From Rhodococcus sp. RD6.2 (GTDB lineage: Bacteria; Actinomycetota; Actinomycetes; Mycobacteriales; Mycobacteriaceae), in contig NZ_CVQP01000005.1 of the NCBI RefSeq assembly GCF_001040705.1, forward strand, positions 599,477-663,476: a DNA stretch of 64,000 nt, given 5' to 3'. Positions 42,658 to 51,620 of the stretch are shown in pieces. The notes under the pieces are model-generated. The model was given only the letters and a program-made list of their open reading frames with translations, ran no database searches and had not been told where the DNA came from. Positions within the stretch are counted from its first letter, which is position 1. Every line of letters starts with the position of its first letter. The translations under genes and the position numbers were made by a program.

Positions 42658-44325
42658 TCACCCCACGAACGTGAGCAACGACCACCCGACACCGATCGCC
42701 GTCGCCGCCACGGCGAGGGTGAGGGGGACACCGAACCGCAGAAATGTCCGTGACGAGTATCCGCCGGGCCGCATCACCATCAGGTTCGACTGGTGGCTGT
42801 ACGGGTTGAGGAACGTGAACGAGATGCAGGTGCCGATCAACGTGAGCAGCAGCACCGGGTTCAGTCCCACGACCGCCGCGACCTCCAGGGCGATCGGGGT
42901 CAGGATCGCCGCCGCCGCGGCATTGGTGACCGCGTTCGTCAGCAGCATCGTCCCGACCACGAACACCGACACCACCAGGAGGGTGTTGCCGCTCGCCAGC
43001 GCGAGGACCGCGTCGGACACGTAGCCGCCGAGACCGCTCTGGACGACGATCGTGCCCAGCCCCACCGAGCCCGCGATGATCGCCAGGATGTTCCAGTTCA
43101 GCGCCCGAACCGCGGACCGGGGTGTCAGGACGCCGGTGATCACCATCAGCACCGCGCCCGCCACCGCACACAACTCCACCGCGGCCAGCCCGAACGACGC
43201 CGACACGATCGTCCCTACGAGGATGGCGACGGCGAGCCACGTCTTCGCGGTCTGCGGCGCCGTGCCCTCCAACTCCCGCCACAGCGCCACCAGCGGATTC
43301 TCGGCGAGCGCGTCGGCCGATTCCGCAGTCACCAAGCACAGTTCGCCGGGCTCCGCGGGAGCTTCGCGCAGCAGACCCGTCGTCTGCGCCGCGATCACCA
43401 CGACGTCCTCGTCCTCCTCGAGGTCCCGCACCGATTTCTGCTCGCTCGTGGCGATCGCCACCAGGAACAGGCGCTGCGGAGCCAGACCGAAAACCGGGTT
43501 CGCCCACAGCATCCGCACACCACCCTCCGTCGAGCGAAACACCAGCGTGTCGCCCTCCTGCAGCGGCACGTCCGCGTCGACGTGATCGCCCCACCGCCTG
43601 ATCTCCACCAACTCGAACTCGGCCGTCGACGCCACCTCCATCTCGACCGCGGTCCGGCCGATCGCGAGAGCACGCGCAGAGATCGGAATCTCCGCCTGCC
43701 AGGACAGCTCCCGCTCGTGGGAATCGGGTCGCCCGCCCAGCATCCGGGGCGCCGTCACCATCAGCACCGCCCACCCGACGACCGCCACCGGAACCGCGAT
43801 CGGCACGAACGAGAACATCGTCAGATGCACCCCGTCGGGCTCCGCGAGGCCCGCGATCAGCAGATTGGAGCTCGTCCCGATCAGCGTCGCCGACCCCGCC
43901 AGGGTCGTCGCATGCGCGACCGGCAGCAGGAGTCCCCGCGCCGGAATGCCCGTGCGCTGCTGCAACTCCTTCGCCGCCGGAATCAACATCGCCACGATCG
44001 GAGTGGTGTTGATCAGCGCCGACACCAACCCGACCGACGGGATCAACCTGCGCAACACCTGCCCGGACGTCCGCACCCCGGACAACAGCAGGTGCGTCAG
44101 GCGAGACACCGCACCCGTGTGCAGCACGCCCTTCGCGATCACCAGCATCGCGGCGATCGTGATGACACCACCGTTGCTCAGGCCCGCGAACAGCTCCGCC
44201 GGTGTCGCGATCCCCACAATGCCCGCCACCACCAGGGCAGTCGTCAACGCCAACACCGCGGGCACCGCACCGGTCGTCATCACGACCAGGGTCACCACCA
44301 CGATCAGAGCCGCGATCAACGCCAT
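42658..44325 (-). CDS. SLC13-family anion transporter with cytoplasmic TrkA-C domains
   Basis: 555 residues. Ten or more membrane helices in two halves, interrupted near residues 205-330 by two RCK/TrkA-C-like regulatory domains (EFELVEIRRWGDHVDADVPLQEGDTLVFRS). The family motifs SALINTTPIVAMLIPA and TNAVTNAAAAAILTPIA are in place. Likely imports sulfate, dicarboxylate or a related anion with Na+ or H+; the substrate is not clear. ATG at 44325; the short gap from the photolyase stop contains two TTGACA-like hexamers on the minus strand. Ends 55 bases before the TIGR01777 gene on the same strand. Confidence 0.9.
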   Translation of the reverse strand: MALIAALIVVVTLVVMTTGAVPAVLALTTALVVAGIVGIATPAELFAGLSNGGVITIAAMLVIAKGVLHTGAVSRLTHLLLSGVRTSGQVLRRLIPSVGLVSALINTTPIVAMLIPAAKELQQRTGIPARGLLLPVAHATTLAGSATLIGTSSNLLIAGLAEPDGVHLTMFSFVPIAVPVAVVGWAVLMVTAPRMLGGRPDSHERELSWQAEIPISARALAIGRTAVEMEVASTAEFELVEIRRWGDHVDADVPLQEGDTLVFRSTEGGVRMLWANPVFGLAPQRLFLVAIATSEQKSVRDLEEDEDVVVIAAQTTGLLREAPAEPGELCLVTAESADALAENPLVALWRELEGTAPQTAKTWLAVAILVGTIVSASFGLAAVELCAVAGAVLMVITGVLTPRSAVRALNWNILAIIAGSVGLGTIVVQSGLGGYVSDAVLALASGNTLLVVSVFVVGTMLLTNAVTNAAAAAILTPIALEVAAVVGLNPVLLLTLIGTCISFTFLNPYSHQSNLMVMRPGGYSSRTFLRFGVPLTLAVAATAIGVGWSLLTFVG

Positions 44326-44379
44326 ACGAGAGATCGTGTCAACTCGGGCCGTGATCCGCTCGACGCGACGGTCCGCGTG

Positions 44380-45735
44380 TCAACCGATCCTTTTGTAGCG
44401 ATCGAGTGCGACCCGCCGTTCGTGCGCGTGGTCGACGATCGGCGCCGGATACCCGGGCGGTGGACCATCCGGAAGGCTGTGCACCCGCTTGCCCGCGACA
44501 CCGCGCAGTTCGGGGACCCACCGACGCACGTACTCGCCTGTCGGATCGAACTTCTCGCCCTGCGCGGTCGGATTGAACACCCGGAAGTACGGGGCCGCGT
44601 CGGTGCCGCAGCCCGCCGTCCACTGCCAGCCGTGCTGATTCGACGCGAGATCGCCGTCGACGAGGCATTGCATGAAATGCCGCGCCCCACGCCACCACGG
44701 CACATGCAGGTCCTTCGTGAGGAACGACGCGACGATCATCCGGACCCGGTTGTGCATCCACCCTTCCGCGAGCAGTTGCCGCATCCCCGCGTCGACGATC
44801 GGGAACCCGGTGCGGCCCTGCGCCCACGCCTCGAACGCGCGGTCGGCGTCCGCGCCGGTGTCGTGTTCGATGGCGTCGAAGCGGTGGTTGTAGTTGCCGC
44901 GCGCCGTGTCCGGTCGGTGGTGCAGCACGTCCGCGTAGAAATCCCGCCACGCCAACTCGCTCCGCAGTGTCGCGGCGGCGTCGTCGGAGCGGCCCGCGAG
45001 GTCGCGGAGCACCGTGCGCGGATGGATGCAACCGAACTTCAGGTACGGGGACAGCCGACTCGTCACGTCGAGGTCCGGTCGGTCGCGGTCGTCGGCATAC
45101 CGGGCGAGGTCGTCGTCGCGGAACTCCTGCCAGCGTCGCAGCGCCGCCGATTCACCGGCCGGGGGGAGGGGCGGGCCGGTCGGATCGTCGGCGGACGGGA
45201 TCGGCACCCGCAACGGTGACCGGGCCGGGTCGATCCACTCGACGGTGCCCGCACCGGTGTCCGCGGGTGCGCGCCACCCGTGATCGAGCCAGGCCCGACG
45301 AAACGGCGTGAACACCCGATACGGCGTCCCGTCCGATTTGACGACCCGCCCCGGGGACACCGCATACGGCGATCCCGCCCGGATCAGCGGCACCGCGCCG
45401 AGCGCCCCCGCGACCGCCTCGTCGCGGCGCGCCCCGTATGGGCCGTGATCGGCGCTGACATGCACGGAAGCGCCGCCGAACTCGGCAACCGCCGCGGGCA
45501 CCGCCTCGACCGGATCGCCGTGGACGACCAGCAGCCGGCCACCCAGATCCTCGTCGAGAGCGCGCAGGCATTCGAACAGGAACCGTTGCCGCGGCCCACC
45601 CGACGGACCCAGCAACGCGTCGTCGAGCACGAACAACGCCACCGCGCTGTCCGCGTCGTCGGCCGCCGACAGGAGCGTGGGCAGATCGAACAGGCGCAGG
45701 TCGCGGCGGAACCAGACGATCGCGGATCTACTCAT
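44380..45735 (-). CDS. phr: Deoxyribodipyrimidine photolyase
   Basis: 451 residues, repairs UV-induced pyrimidine dimers with blue light. N-terminal antenna-binding domain (IVWFRRDLRLFDLP); C-terminal FAD domain with ELAWRDFYADVLHH, GRTGFPIVDAGMRQLLAEGWMHNRVRMI and NQHGWQWTAGCGTDAAPYFRVFNP. All class I family landmarks are present. ATG at 45735 overlaps the upstream stop as ATGA, so it is co-translated with a haem-oxygenase-fold enzyme. A SigF-type promoter before the first gene of the operon (47.1 kb) probably drives it. Confidence 0.95.
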   Translation of the reverse strand: MSRSAIVWFRRDLRLFDLPTLLSAADDADSAVALFVLDDALLGPSGGPRQRFLFECLRALDEDLGGRLLVVHGDPVEAVPAAVAEFGGASVHVSADHGPYGARRDEAVAGALGAVPLIRAGSPYAVSPGRVVKSDGTPYRVFTPFRRAWLDHGWRAPADTGAGTVEWIDPARSPLRVPIPSADDPTGPPLPPAGESAALRRWQEFRDDDLARYADDRDRPDLDVTSRLSPYLKFGCIHPRTVLRDLAGRSDDAAATLRSELAWRDFYADVLHHRPDTARGNYNHRFDAIEHDTGADADRAFEAWAQGRTGFPIVDAGMRQLLAEGWMHNRVRMIVASFLTKDLHVPWWRGARHFMQCLVDGDLASNQHGWQWTAGCGTDAAPYFRVFNPTAQGEKFDPTGEYVRRWVPELRGVAGKRVHSLPDGPPPGYPAPIVDHAHERRVALDRYKRIG

Positions 45736-46781
45736 CCGTCCATTGTCGACGCTCGGGCCGCCACCGGGCCCGCCCACGGCTCACGCACGGCGAGCAGCGA
45801 ACTCACATCCGCCGACCAGCTGTGCAGCAGATGCGCGGCGAGCCTGCCCTCGAGGAACTCGGTGGCCTGGACACCGAACACGACGTCGGCGGCCAGTTCG
45901 GGTTCGGCGGCCAGCAGACCATCGACGACATCGCGGCGCAACACCTGCTCGTGCACGGCATCGGCCTCGACGTGCTCGGTGTAGAACAGCACACACTCCG
46001 CCGGCGCGGCCATCCGCTCGAGCCCCGCGACCAGCGCCTTGGCGCTCGGCGGGGTCGTCGCCTCGGCGGTCGCGAAGTGGCCGACCAGCGCGCCCCGCAG
46101 GCTGCGGTGCAGGCCGAACGTCGACACCAGGTTCACCGTCGCGAGGGTCTCCGGCGGAACGTCGTCCAGATACCCGAGATAGCCGGCGTCCAGATCGGCG
46201 GCGCGCAGCAGGTCGGAGAACAACCGAGAATGCATCCGCTCGCCGTCACCGCCCCCGAACTCGTCGAACTCCACCGCGACGAACGCCGCCTTCGGCGCAC
46301 CCTGCAACCGGGGTATCGCCCACGCCAGCGGGTCCGCCTCCTTCAGGTGATAGATCGACCGGTGCGCGAAGTACTCCCGCATCTGGTCCCAGGTGCCCTG
46401 ATCGCGCAGGTACGCCGCGACCGAACCGTCACCGGCCTCCGCGACCGACACCGAATCCAGTTCGGCGTCCGCGTCGGCCCCGCCTGCCACCTCGGACCGC
46501 AGACGCCGAAGAAATCGACGTTCCATCTGGCCCCGCAAGCGGATCAGGTCCGGATCCCACTCCCAGTCCGGGTCGACACCGACGAACCCGCGGTAGTGGA
46601 TCTCGTAACAGACCTGCAGCGCCAACTGGAGGTCGCCGCCCAGCGGGTCCGCATGCTCGAGCCCCGGGTTCGGTCGCATCGATCCCGCCGGGCCGTCCCC
46701 GAGCGTGGCGATCACCCAGCACGACACGGGGCCGCGGGGCATCGGCAGGGTCCGGGCCCGCACATCGATATCCACCGTCAT
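45732..46781 (-). CDS. Iron-containing redox enzyme, haem-oxygenase-like fold
   Basis: 349 residues. The C-terminal two thirds have the Glu/His pattern of the haem-oxygenase-like diiron oxidase (HDO) superfamily: CYEIHYRGF, EADPLAWAIPRL, AVEFDEFGGGDGERMHSRLF and FYTEHVEADAVHEQV. Such enzymes oxidise varied substrates with O2; this one has no assigned substrate. GGAGG lies seven bases before the ATG at 46781. Starts 34 bases after the DUF7218-like gene and overlaps the photolyase start, so all three form one operon. In other actinobacteria this family is often found beside CDGSH and HemK2-like genes, which here lie at 54-55 kb. Confidence 0.85.
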   Translation of the reverse strand: MTVDIDVRARTLPMPRGPVSCWVIATLGDGPAGSMRPNPGLEHADPLGGDLQLALQVCYEIHYRGFVGVDPDWEWDPDLIRLRGQMERRFLRRLRSEVAGGADADAELDSVSVAEAGDGSVAAYLRDQGTWDQMREYFAHRSIYHLKEADPLAWAIPRLQGAPKAAFVAVEFDEFGGGDGERMHSRLFSDLLRAADLDAGYLGYLDDVPPETLATVNLVSTFGLHRSLRGALVGHFATAEATTPPSAKALVAGLERMAAPAECVLFYTEHVEADAVHEQVLRRDVVDGLLAAEPELAADVVFGVQATEFLEGRLAAHLLHSWSADVSSLLAVREPWAGPVAARASTMDG

Positions 46782-46815
46782 CGCAGGGACCTCCGCTCAG
46801 CGACATCCGCAGGCA

Positions 46816-47085
46816 TCAGTGATTCCGAAGCGCACTGATCAGCTTCGACTTGTTCATCGACGAGTATCCCGTCAAGCCGATCTCCTTCGCTCGCGTCCGC
46901 AGTTCGGGCACGGTGCGGTCCTCGTACGATTCGCCGTGCCCGCCCTTGCGCCCGACACTGCTGCGGCCCCGCGCCGCGGCCGCATTGGAAATCCGTGCGG
47001 CCTTCTCCTTCGAGTCACCCTGCTTGCGCAGTTCCTCGTACAACTCCTGGTCCTTCAGGTGCGGATCCGAACTGTTCTTCGGCAT
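46816..47085 (-). CDS. Small Rho-N/SAP-like nucleic-acid-binding protein
   Basis: 89 residues. N-terminal half basic ([27 protein letters not shown]); C-terminal [34 protein letters not shown] is a Rho-termination-factor N-terminal/SAP-type helix-extended-loop motif. Likely binds nucleic acid. ATG at 47085 follows GGGGAGG by five bases; the longer frame to 47148 starts within the promoter. First gene of the photolyase operon, with an exact SigF-type promoter. Confidence 0.85.
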   Translation of the reverse strand: MPKNSSDPHLKDQELYEELRKQGDSKEKAARISNAAAARGRSSVGRKGGHGESYEDRTVPELRTRAKEIGLTGYSSMNKSKLISALRNH

Positions 47086-47124
47086 CAGTGCCTCCCCTCG
47101 CTCGTCGAGCAGGTCTCCCCGGGT

Positions 47125-47150
47125 GTACCCGGCGAAGGGGGTCGGCAAAC
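47125..47150 (-). promoter_or_regulatory. SigF/SigB-type promoter of the photolyase operon
   Basis: On the minus strand, GTTT (47147-47150), 16-base spacer, GGGTAC (47125-47130). The first start codon is 40 bases downstream. Confidence 0.75.
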
Positions 47151-47163
47151 GTGGATCCCGCCC

Positions 47164-49278
47164 TCAGGCCGGCACCCACGCGGTGTCGCGGTCCCACGCG
47201 CGATGCGCCGCCACGGCCTCCGCGAAGCCGGTGAACAGGGCCGTCGGCAGATCGTCGCCCGCCGCGGCGGAGGTGACCACCCCACGCTCGGCGACCACGG
47301 CGGTGCCCTCCGCGAGCCGCTCCCGGAATCCCAGTGCCCGAAGCAGGTCGACGCCCGCACCGAAGGCCGCGACGGGCTTGAGGTGCCGGTACGCCTCGGT
47401 GAGGAAGTGCACCGCGTAACCGTCCTCGGTGAGCGCTGCGACGCTCGACGGCCCGCACGGGAGGACCACGGCGTCGTAGAGCACCGACCCCATCGTGCTG
47501 ATCGCCCGATCCGCCCGCAACGAGCCACCCGACCCGCCACTGACCATGCCCTCGGTCGGTGCCAGCAGCTCGATCACCGCACCCTGATCCTCGAGGGTTG
47601 CCTGCAGTCGCTGCACACCGACGACGTCGACCCCGTCCGCGACGAGAACCGCGACCTTGCGGGTGGCGATCCCGGCGGCTTCACCCCCGAGTTGCGACAG
47701 GGCAGGGGAACGGACGCCGGCGTCGAGGAGCACGTCGTGGTCCGGCGCAGGCAGACCCACCTGCGAGGCCACCCGCTCCGCCAGGGCGTGATCGACGAGG
47801 TTCAGTTGCGCGAGAACCCCGGCCCGGACGTCGGCCGTCCGCACCTTCCCGAGTTCGAAGCCGAACGCGGCGACGATGTGGTTCTGCTCGACGTCGGACA
47901 TGCTCGACCAGAACATCCGGGCTTGGCTGTAGTGGTCCTGGAAGCTCTCGGGCCGGATCCTCGTCCGCGGGCCGTCGACCCGCCCGGAATGCGGCCGGAA
48001 GCCCCCGTCTCCGGCGAGCGCCGGGCACCCGCCTCCGAGCGTGTTCTCCGTGTAGGCGGTGCGGCCCTTCGGAATTCGCTGCTGCCCGTATCCGTCCTGC
48101 TGATTCGTCACCACGTCGGCGATCGGCCGATTCACCGGGATCTGCGCGAAGTTCGGGCCACCCAGACGAATCAGTTGGGTGTCGAGGTAGCTGAAGTTGC
48201 GGGCCTGAAGCAACGGATCGTCGGTGAAGTCGATGCCCGGCACGAGGTTCGCGGTGTGGAACGCGATCTGCTCCGTCTCGGCGAAGAAATTGTCCGGATT
48301 GCGGTTGAGCACCAGCTTCCCGACCGGTGTCACGGGCACCGTCTCCTCCGGGACCAGCTTCGTCGCGTCCAGAAGGTCGAACGGGAACGAGCCCTCATCG
48401 GATTCCGGGATCAACTGCACACCCAACTCCCACTCGGGGAACTGCCCGGATTCGATCGCATCCCACAGGTCGCGGCGGTTGAAGTCCGGGTCCTTGCCCG
48501 CGATCTGCTGGCACTCCTCCCACAGCAGCGAATGCACCCCGAGCGTCGGTGTCCAGTGGAACTTGACGAAGGTGCCGCGGCCCTCCGCGTCGACCAACCG
48601 GAACGTGTGGACGCCGAAGCCCTGCATCATCCGATAGCTGCGGGGGAGCGCACGATCCGACATCAGCCACAGCACCGTGTGCAACGTCTCCGGCTGCAGC
48701 GACACGAAGTCCCAGAACGTGTCGTGCGCCGACTGCGCCTGCGGGATCTCGTTGTCGGGCTCCGGTTTCACCGCATGGATCAGGTCGGGGAACTTGATGC
48801 CGTCCTGGATGAAGAACACCGGGAAGTTGTTGCCGACGAGGTCGTAGTTCCCCTGGCGGGTGTAGAACTTCGTCGCGAAACCGCGCACGTCGCGAACCGT
48901 GTCCGCCGATCCACGGGATCCGGCGACCGTCGAGAATCGAACGAACACCGGCGTCTCTACGGTGGGGTCCGTCAGGAATTCCGCCGACGTGTAGCGGGCA
49001 AGCGTGTCGTCGTAGGGGCGAAACACCCCGTAGGCGCCCGCACCGCGCGCGTGCACCACCCGTTCCGGGATGCGTTCATGGTCGAAATGAGTGATCTTCT
49101 CCCTGAAATGGAAATCCTCCAGGAGGGTGGGTCCACGCTGGCCGGCTGTCACCGAATCGTCGGTGTGCGTGACACCGACGCCCTGCTGCGTCGTCAGGTG
49201 ACCGGACGACCTGTCCACTCTCGCCTGGTCGAGGCGTAGGTCCTTCTCGTTCCTGCCCGAGTCGTTCCTGTCGACCAT
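47164..49278 (-). CDS. katE: Monofunctional catalase, large-subunit (HPII/KatE) type
   Basis: 704 residues; decomposes hydrogen peroxide. Distal His in RVVHARGAGAYG, distal Asn in VGNNFPVFFIQD, proximal Tyr region ARNFSYLDTQLIRLGG and the PNFAQIPVNRP segment are present. The last 150 residues form the DJ-1/PfpI-like domain typical of large-subunit catalases (RKVAVLVADGVDVVGVQRL). ATG at 49278 was chosen over 49305 because GGGAGG lies nine bases before it. An exact SigF-type promoter places transcription start near 49313. Stands alone between the photolyase operon and ku. Confidence 0.95.
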   Translation of the reverse strand: MVDRNDSGRNEKDLRLDQARVDRSSGHLTTQQGVGVTHTDDSVTAGQRGPTLLEDFHFREKITHFDHERIPERVVHARGAGAYGVFRPYDDTLARYTSAEFLTDPTVETPVFVRFSTVAGSRGSADTVRDVRGFATKFYTRQGNYDLVGNNFPVFFIQDGIKFPDLIHAVKPEPDNEIPQAQSAHDTFWDFVSLQPETLHTVLWLMSDRALPRSYRMMQGFGVHTFRLVDAEGRGTFVKFHWTPTLGVHSLLWEECQQIAGKDPDFNRRDLWDAIESGQFPEWELGVQLIPESDEGSFPFDLLDATKLVPEETVPVTPVGKLVLNRNPDNFFAETEQIAFHTANLVPGIDFTDDPLLQARNFSYLDTQLIRLGGPNFAQIPVNRPIADVVTNQQDGYGQQRIPKGRTAYTENTLGGGCPALAGDGGFRPHSGRVDGPRTRIRPESFQDHYSQARMFWSSMSDVEQNHIVAAFGFELGKVRTADVRAGVLAQLNLVDHALAERVASQVGLPAPDHDVLLDAGVRSPALSQLGGEAAGIATRKVAVLVADGVDVVGVQRLQATLEDQGAVIELLAPTEGMVSGGSGGSLRADRAISTMGSVLYDAVVLPCGPSSVAALTEDGYAVHFLTEAYRHLKPVAAFGAGVDLLRALGFRERLAEGTAVVAERGVVTSAAAGDDLPTALFTGFAEAVAAHRAWDRDTAWVPA

Positions 49279-49319
49279 CCCTGGCACCTCCCGAATTCGA
49301 GTCACATGGCAGTCGCGGC

Positions 49320-49345
49320 ATACCCGGAGCGATTCGGCGCCAAAC
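49320..49345 (-). promoter_or_regulatory. SigF/SigB-type promoter of katE
   Basis: On the minus strand, GTTT (49342-49345), 16-base spacer, GGGTAT (49320-49325): exact consensus. It lies 42 bases before the katE start codon. Confidence 0.8.
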
Positions 49346-49374
49346 CCGTCGACGCTGTCCGGGCGATGCCGCGG

Positions 49375-50262
49375 CTACGACCCCTTCCGCTTCGACGCAC
49401 GCGCAGGCTTCTTCGCGGCAGCCTTCTTGGCGGGTGCCTTCTTCGACGGCGCCTTCCTCGGCCGGGACTTCTCGGGTGTCGACCCGCGGGACGCCTCGAC
49501 GCTGCTCGCCAGAGCCTCGAGAAGGCTCGAGACCTCGTCGTCGGACGTGCCCGCCGCCGACGGGGGCGTCGTGGTGTCGCCGCCTTCGATCTTGTTGCGA
49601 ACGAGTTCCTTCAGCGCCTGCTGGTACTCGTCGCGGTAGGCGTCCGGGTCGAAGACCGGTTCGGCCATGGCATCGATTAGTTGCGCTGCCATCTTCATCT
49701 CCTTCGCACCGACCTGGGGTGGGTCGGTACCGAGAAAGTCGAAGTCCGGGGTGCGCACCTGCTCGGGCCACAGCATCGTCTCGACGACGATGTCGTCCTT
49801 GTACACACGCAGCAACGCAAGTGACTCCCGCTGGCGGATGGCCACCTTCGTGACCGCTACCCGCCCCGACTTGCCCATCGCGTCCCGCAGCATCACGAAC
49901 GGTTTCACCGCCGACTTCTCCGGTTCGAGGAAGTAGGTGCGATCGAAGTGGATCGGATCGACGGATTCGATGGGCACGAACGCGAGGACCTCGATGGTGT
50001 GGGCGCTCGGAAGTGGCAGGCCGGCGAGATCCTCGTCGGTCAGGACCACCATCTGGCCGTCCGCCGTTTCGTAGCCCTTCCCGATCTCGTCGTACGGCAC
50101 CTCCGTGTCCTCCGCCGCACAGAATCGACGATGCTGCACGCGAGACCCGTCCGGGATGTGTACCTGGTGAAACGACAGCTTCTGGTCCTGGGTGGCCGCG
50201 TACAACCGGATCGGGATCGCGACGAGCCCGAACGTGACGGTCCCCTTCCACATCGACCGCAT
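49375..50262 (-). CDS. ku: Non-homologous end-joining protein Ku
   Basis: 295 residues. Bacterial Ku core: MWKGTVTFGLVAIPIRLY at the N-terminus, VQHRRFCAAEDTEVPYDEI, and PIHFDRTYFLEP. Homodimer that encloses DNA ends and recruits LigD. The last 40 residues are a Lys/Ala-rich tail (KKAPAKKAAAKKPARASKRK), the DNA- and ligase-contacting extension common in actinobacteria. No LigD is in the window. GAGGAGG precedes the ATG at 50262. A SigF-like promoter upstream suggests induction under stress or in stationary phase. Confidence 0.96.
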   Translation of the reverse strand: MRSMWKGTVTFGLVAIPIRLYAATQDQKLSFHQVHIPDGSRVQHRRFCAAEDTEVPYDEIGKGYETADGQMVVLTDEDLAGLPLPSAHTIEVLAFVPIESVDPIHFDRTYFLEPEKSAVKPFVMLRDAMGKSGRVAVTKVAIRQRESLALLRVYKDDIVVETMLWPEQVRTPDFDFLGTDPPQVGAKEMKMAAQLIDAMAEPVFDPDAYRDEYQQALKELVRNKIEGGDTTTPPSAAGTSDDEVSSLLEALASSVEASRGSTPEKSRPRKAPSKKAPAKKAAAKKPARASKRKGS

Positions 50263-50296
50263 CAGTCACCTCCTCGCCACGACAGCCGGCCTCGGT

Positions 50297-50322
50297 ATTC
50301 CCGTTCCGGCGCGCACCGAAAC
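50297..50322 (-). promoter_or_regulatory. SigF/SigB-type promoter of ku
   Basis: On the minus strand, GTTT (50319-50322), 16-base spacer, GGGAAT (50297-50302). The ku start codon is 35 bases downstream. Confidence 0.65.
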
Positions 50323-50465
50323 GGGACGCATGGCACCGGCGTCCGGAAGCCCGTCCCCTGGCCCGGTCGCAGTTCTCGTGGTAGAACCGGAACTGGTTGA
50401 GAAAGCAGCCCCACGTCTCCGAGCGCCGGTTGTCCGGTAGCCGAATCGACAGAAGGTCGCCAACC

Positions 50466-50699
50466 ATGACCCATGCTCTACCGGTGAATCACGCCGTCTC
50501 TGCGAACCACGGTGCTCCTGCACCACTCGGCGCGCATCGCCGACCCGATCGAGGGCGCCGGAACACCGCGCTCATCGCGTTGATCTCTGCATGCCCGGTC
50601 GGCGTCACCGCCGCCCTACTCACGGGTTCACCCGGCCTGACGGGCCTCGTCGCTGCGGGAACCGCCTGCTGTGTCGCGCTGGCCGGCGTGATGATCTGA
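50466..50699 (+). CDS. Small membrane protein of unknown function
   Basis: 77 residues: about 33 polar, His/Arg-rich residues, then two likely membrane helices (TALIALISACPVGVTAALL and LTGLVAAGTACCVALAGVMI). ATG at 50466 with AAGG nine bases upstream. No family recognised; coding status rests on the hydrophobic pattern and the start signal. Divergent from ku. Confidence 0.5.
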   Translation: MTHALPVNHAVSANHGAPAPLGAHRRPDRGRRNTALIALISACPVGVTAALLTGSPGLTGLVAAGTACCVALAGVMI

Positions 50700-50820
50700 G
50701 GACTCCTCCCACGCCACGTCCTGTGGACGGCTACAGAGCCGCGTGGTAGACCGAGTACGAAGTCTCGAACACGCGCGCTCAGCAGAAACATCCTCGACGA
50801 CTGTTGCGGAGGCGATCGAC

Positions 50821-51120
50821 ATGCGTGGAAAGAACCGCAAGAAAGACCTTCCCATCGACCAGGCCCACACCACCCGGGAACACCCCGGTGAAGCCATCGA
50901 CGACTCACGTAACTGGCCGGGATACGGTCTGGTCTTCCTCGGCATCGCGACGATGGGCATGACCCTCGTCGCCGCCGGCTACGGATTCGCCGGCTGGGCG
51001 ATCCTCGGCGCCATCCTGTGTGTGCTGTTCTTCGTCGCGGGAGCGGGCATCGTGCTCGCAGAACATGCCCATGTGAAGCACCTGGAAGGACAGCATCTGA
51101 CAGGTCAGCTCGGCCACTGA
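50821..51120 (+). CDS. UsfY-like membrane protein
   Basis: 99 residues. The N-terminal motif DQAHTTREHPGEAIDDSRNWPG is followed by two membrane helices (LVFLGIATMGMTLVAAGYGF and ILGAILCVLFFVAGAGIVLA), as in UsfY proteins found near sigF in mycobacteria. Function unknown. ATG at 50821 with GGAGG about nine bases before it; the longer frame to 50743 lacks a ribosome site. No clear SigF promoter precedes it. Confidence 0.75.
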   Translation: MRGKNRKKDLPIDQAHTTREHPGEAIDDSRNWPGYGLVFLGIATMGMTLVAAGYGFAGWAILGAILCVLFFVAGAGIVLAEHAHVKHLEGQHLTGQLGH

Positions 51121-51163
51121 GCAGTCCGGTGCCATGCCATTTCAGAGAGCGTGACACGATCGA

Positions 51164-51610
51164 ATGGTGACCGCGCGAACGGGCAACGAGCAGCGCCTGC
51201 GCGACCTGGCGTTACTGCGGCGGGTCCGCGACCGCATCGACCGGGACTACGCCCACCCCCTCGACGTGGAGGCTCTCGCCCGTCAGGTGAGCATGTCCGC
51301 AGGTCACTTGAGCAGGCAGTTCCGGCTCGCGTACGGCGAGGCCCCGTACAGCTATCTGATGACCCGACGCATCGAGCGGGCGATGGCCCTGCTCCGGCGC
51401 GGCGACCTCAGCGTCACCGACGTGTGCTTCCAGGTCGGCTGTTCGTCGCTCGGAACGTTCAGTACGCGATTCACCGAACTCGTCGGGGTTCCACCGAGCG
51501 TCTACCGGCGCGAAGCGGCAATGGCGACCGAGGGCATGCCGTCGTGCGTTGCCAAGCAGGTCACCAGACCGATCAGGAATCGAGAAGCGGCGGTGACGAA
51601 CGGCCCCTAG
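51164..51610 (+). CDS. AraC-family transcriptional regulator, DNA-binding domain only
   Basis: 148 residues. Two helix-turn-helix units: LDVEALARQVSMSAGHLSRQF and the second with VTDVCFQVGCSSLGTFSTRF followed by the family end VGVPPSVYR. No ligand-binding domain is fused. ATG at 51164. It is 10 bases upstream of a glyoxalase-like gene, a common actinobacterial pairing that suggests local control of that gene. Confidence 0.93.
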   Translation: MVTARTGNEQRLRDLALLRRVRDRIDRDYAHPLDVEALARQVSMSAGHLSRQFRLAYGEAPYSYLMTRRIERAMALLRRGDLSVTDVCFQVGCSSLGTFSTRFTELVGVPPSVYRREAAMATEGMPSCVAKQVTRPIRNREAAVTNGP

Positions 51611-51620
51611 CGTGAGTTCC

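Noticed and set aside
50700-50820. SigF promoter for the UsfY-like gene
   Set aside because: Only a GAGTAC-like box is present and no GTTT lies at the right distance.
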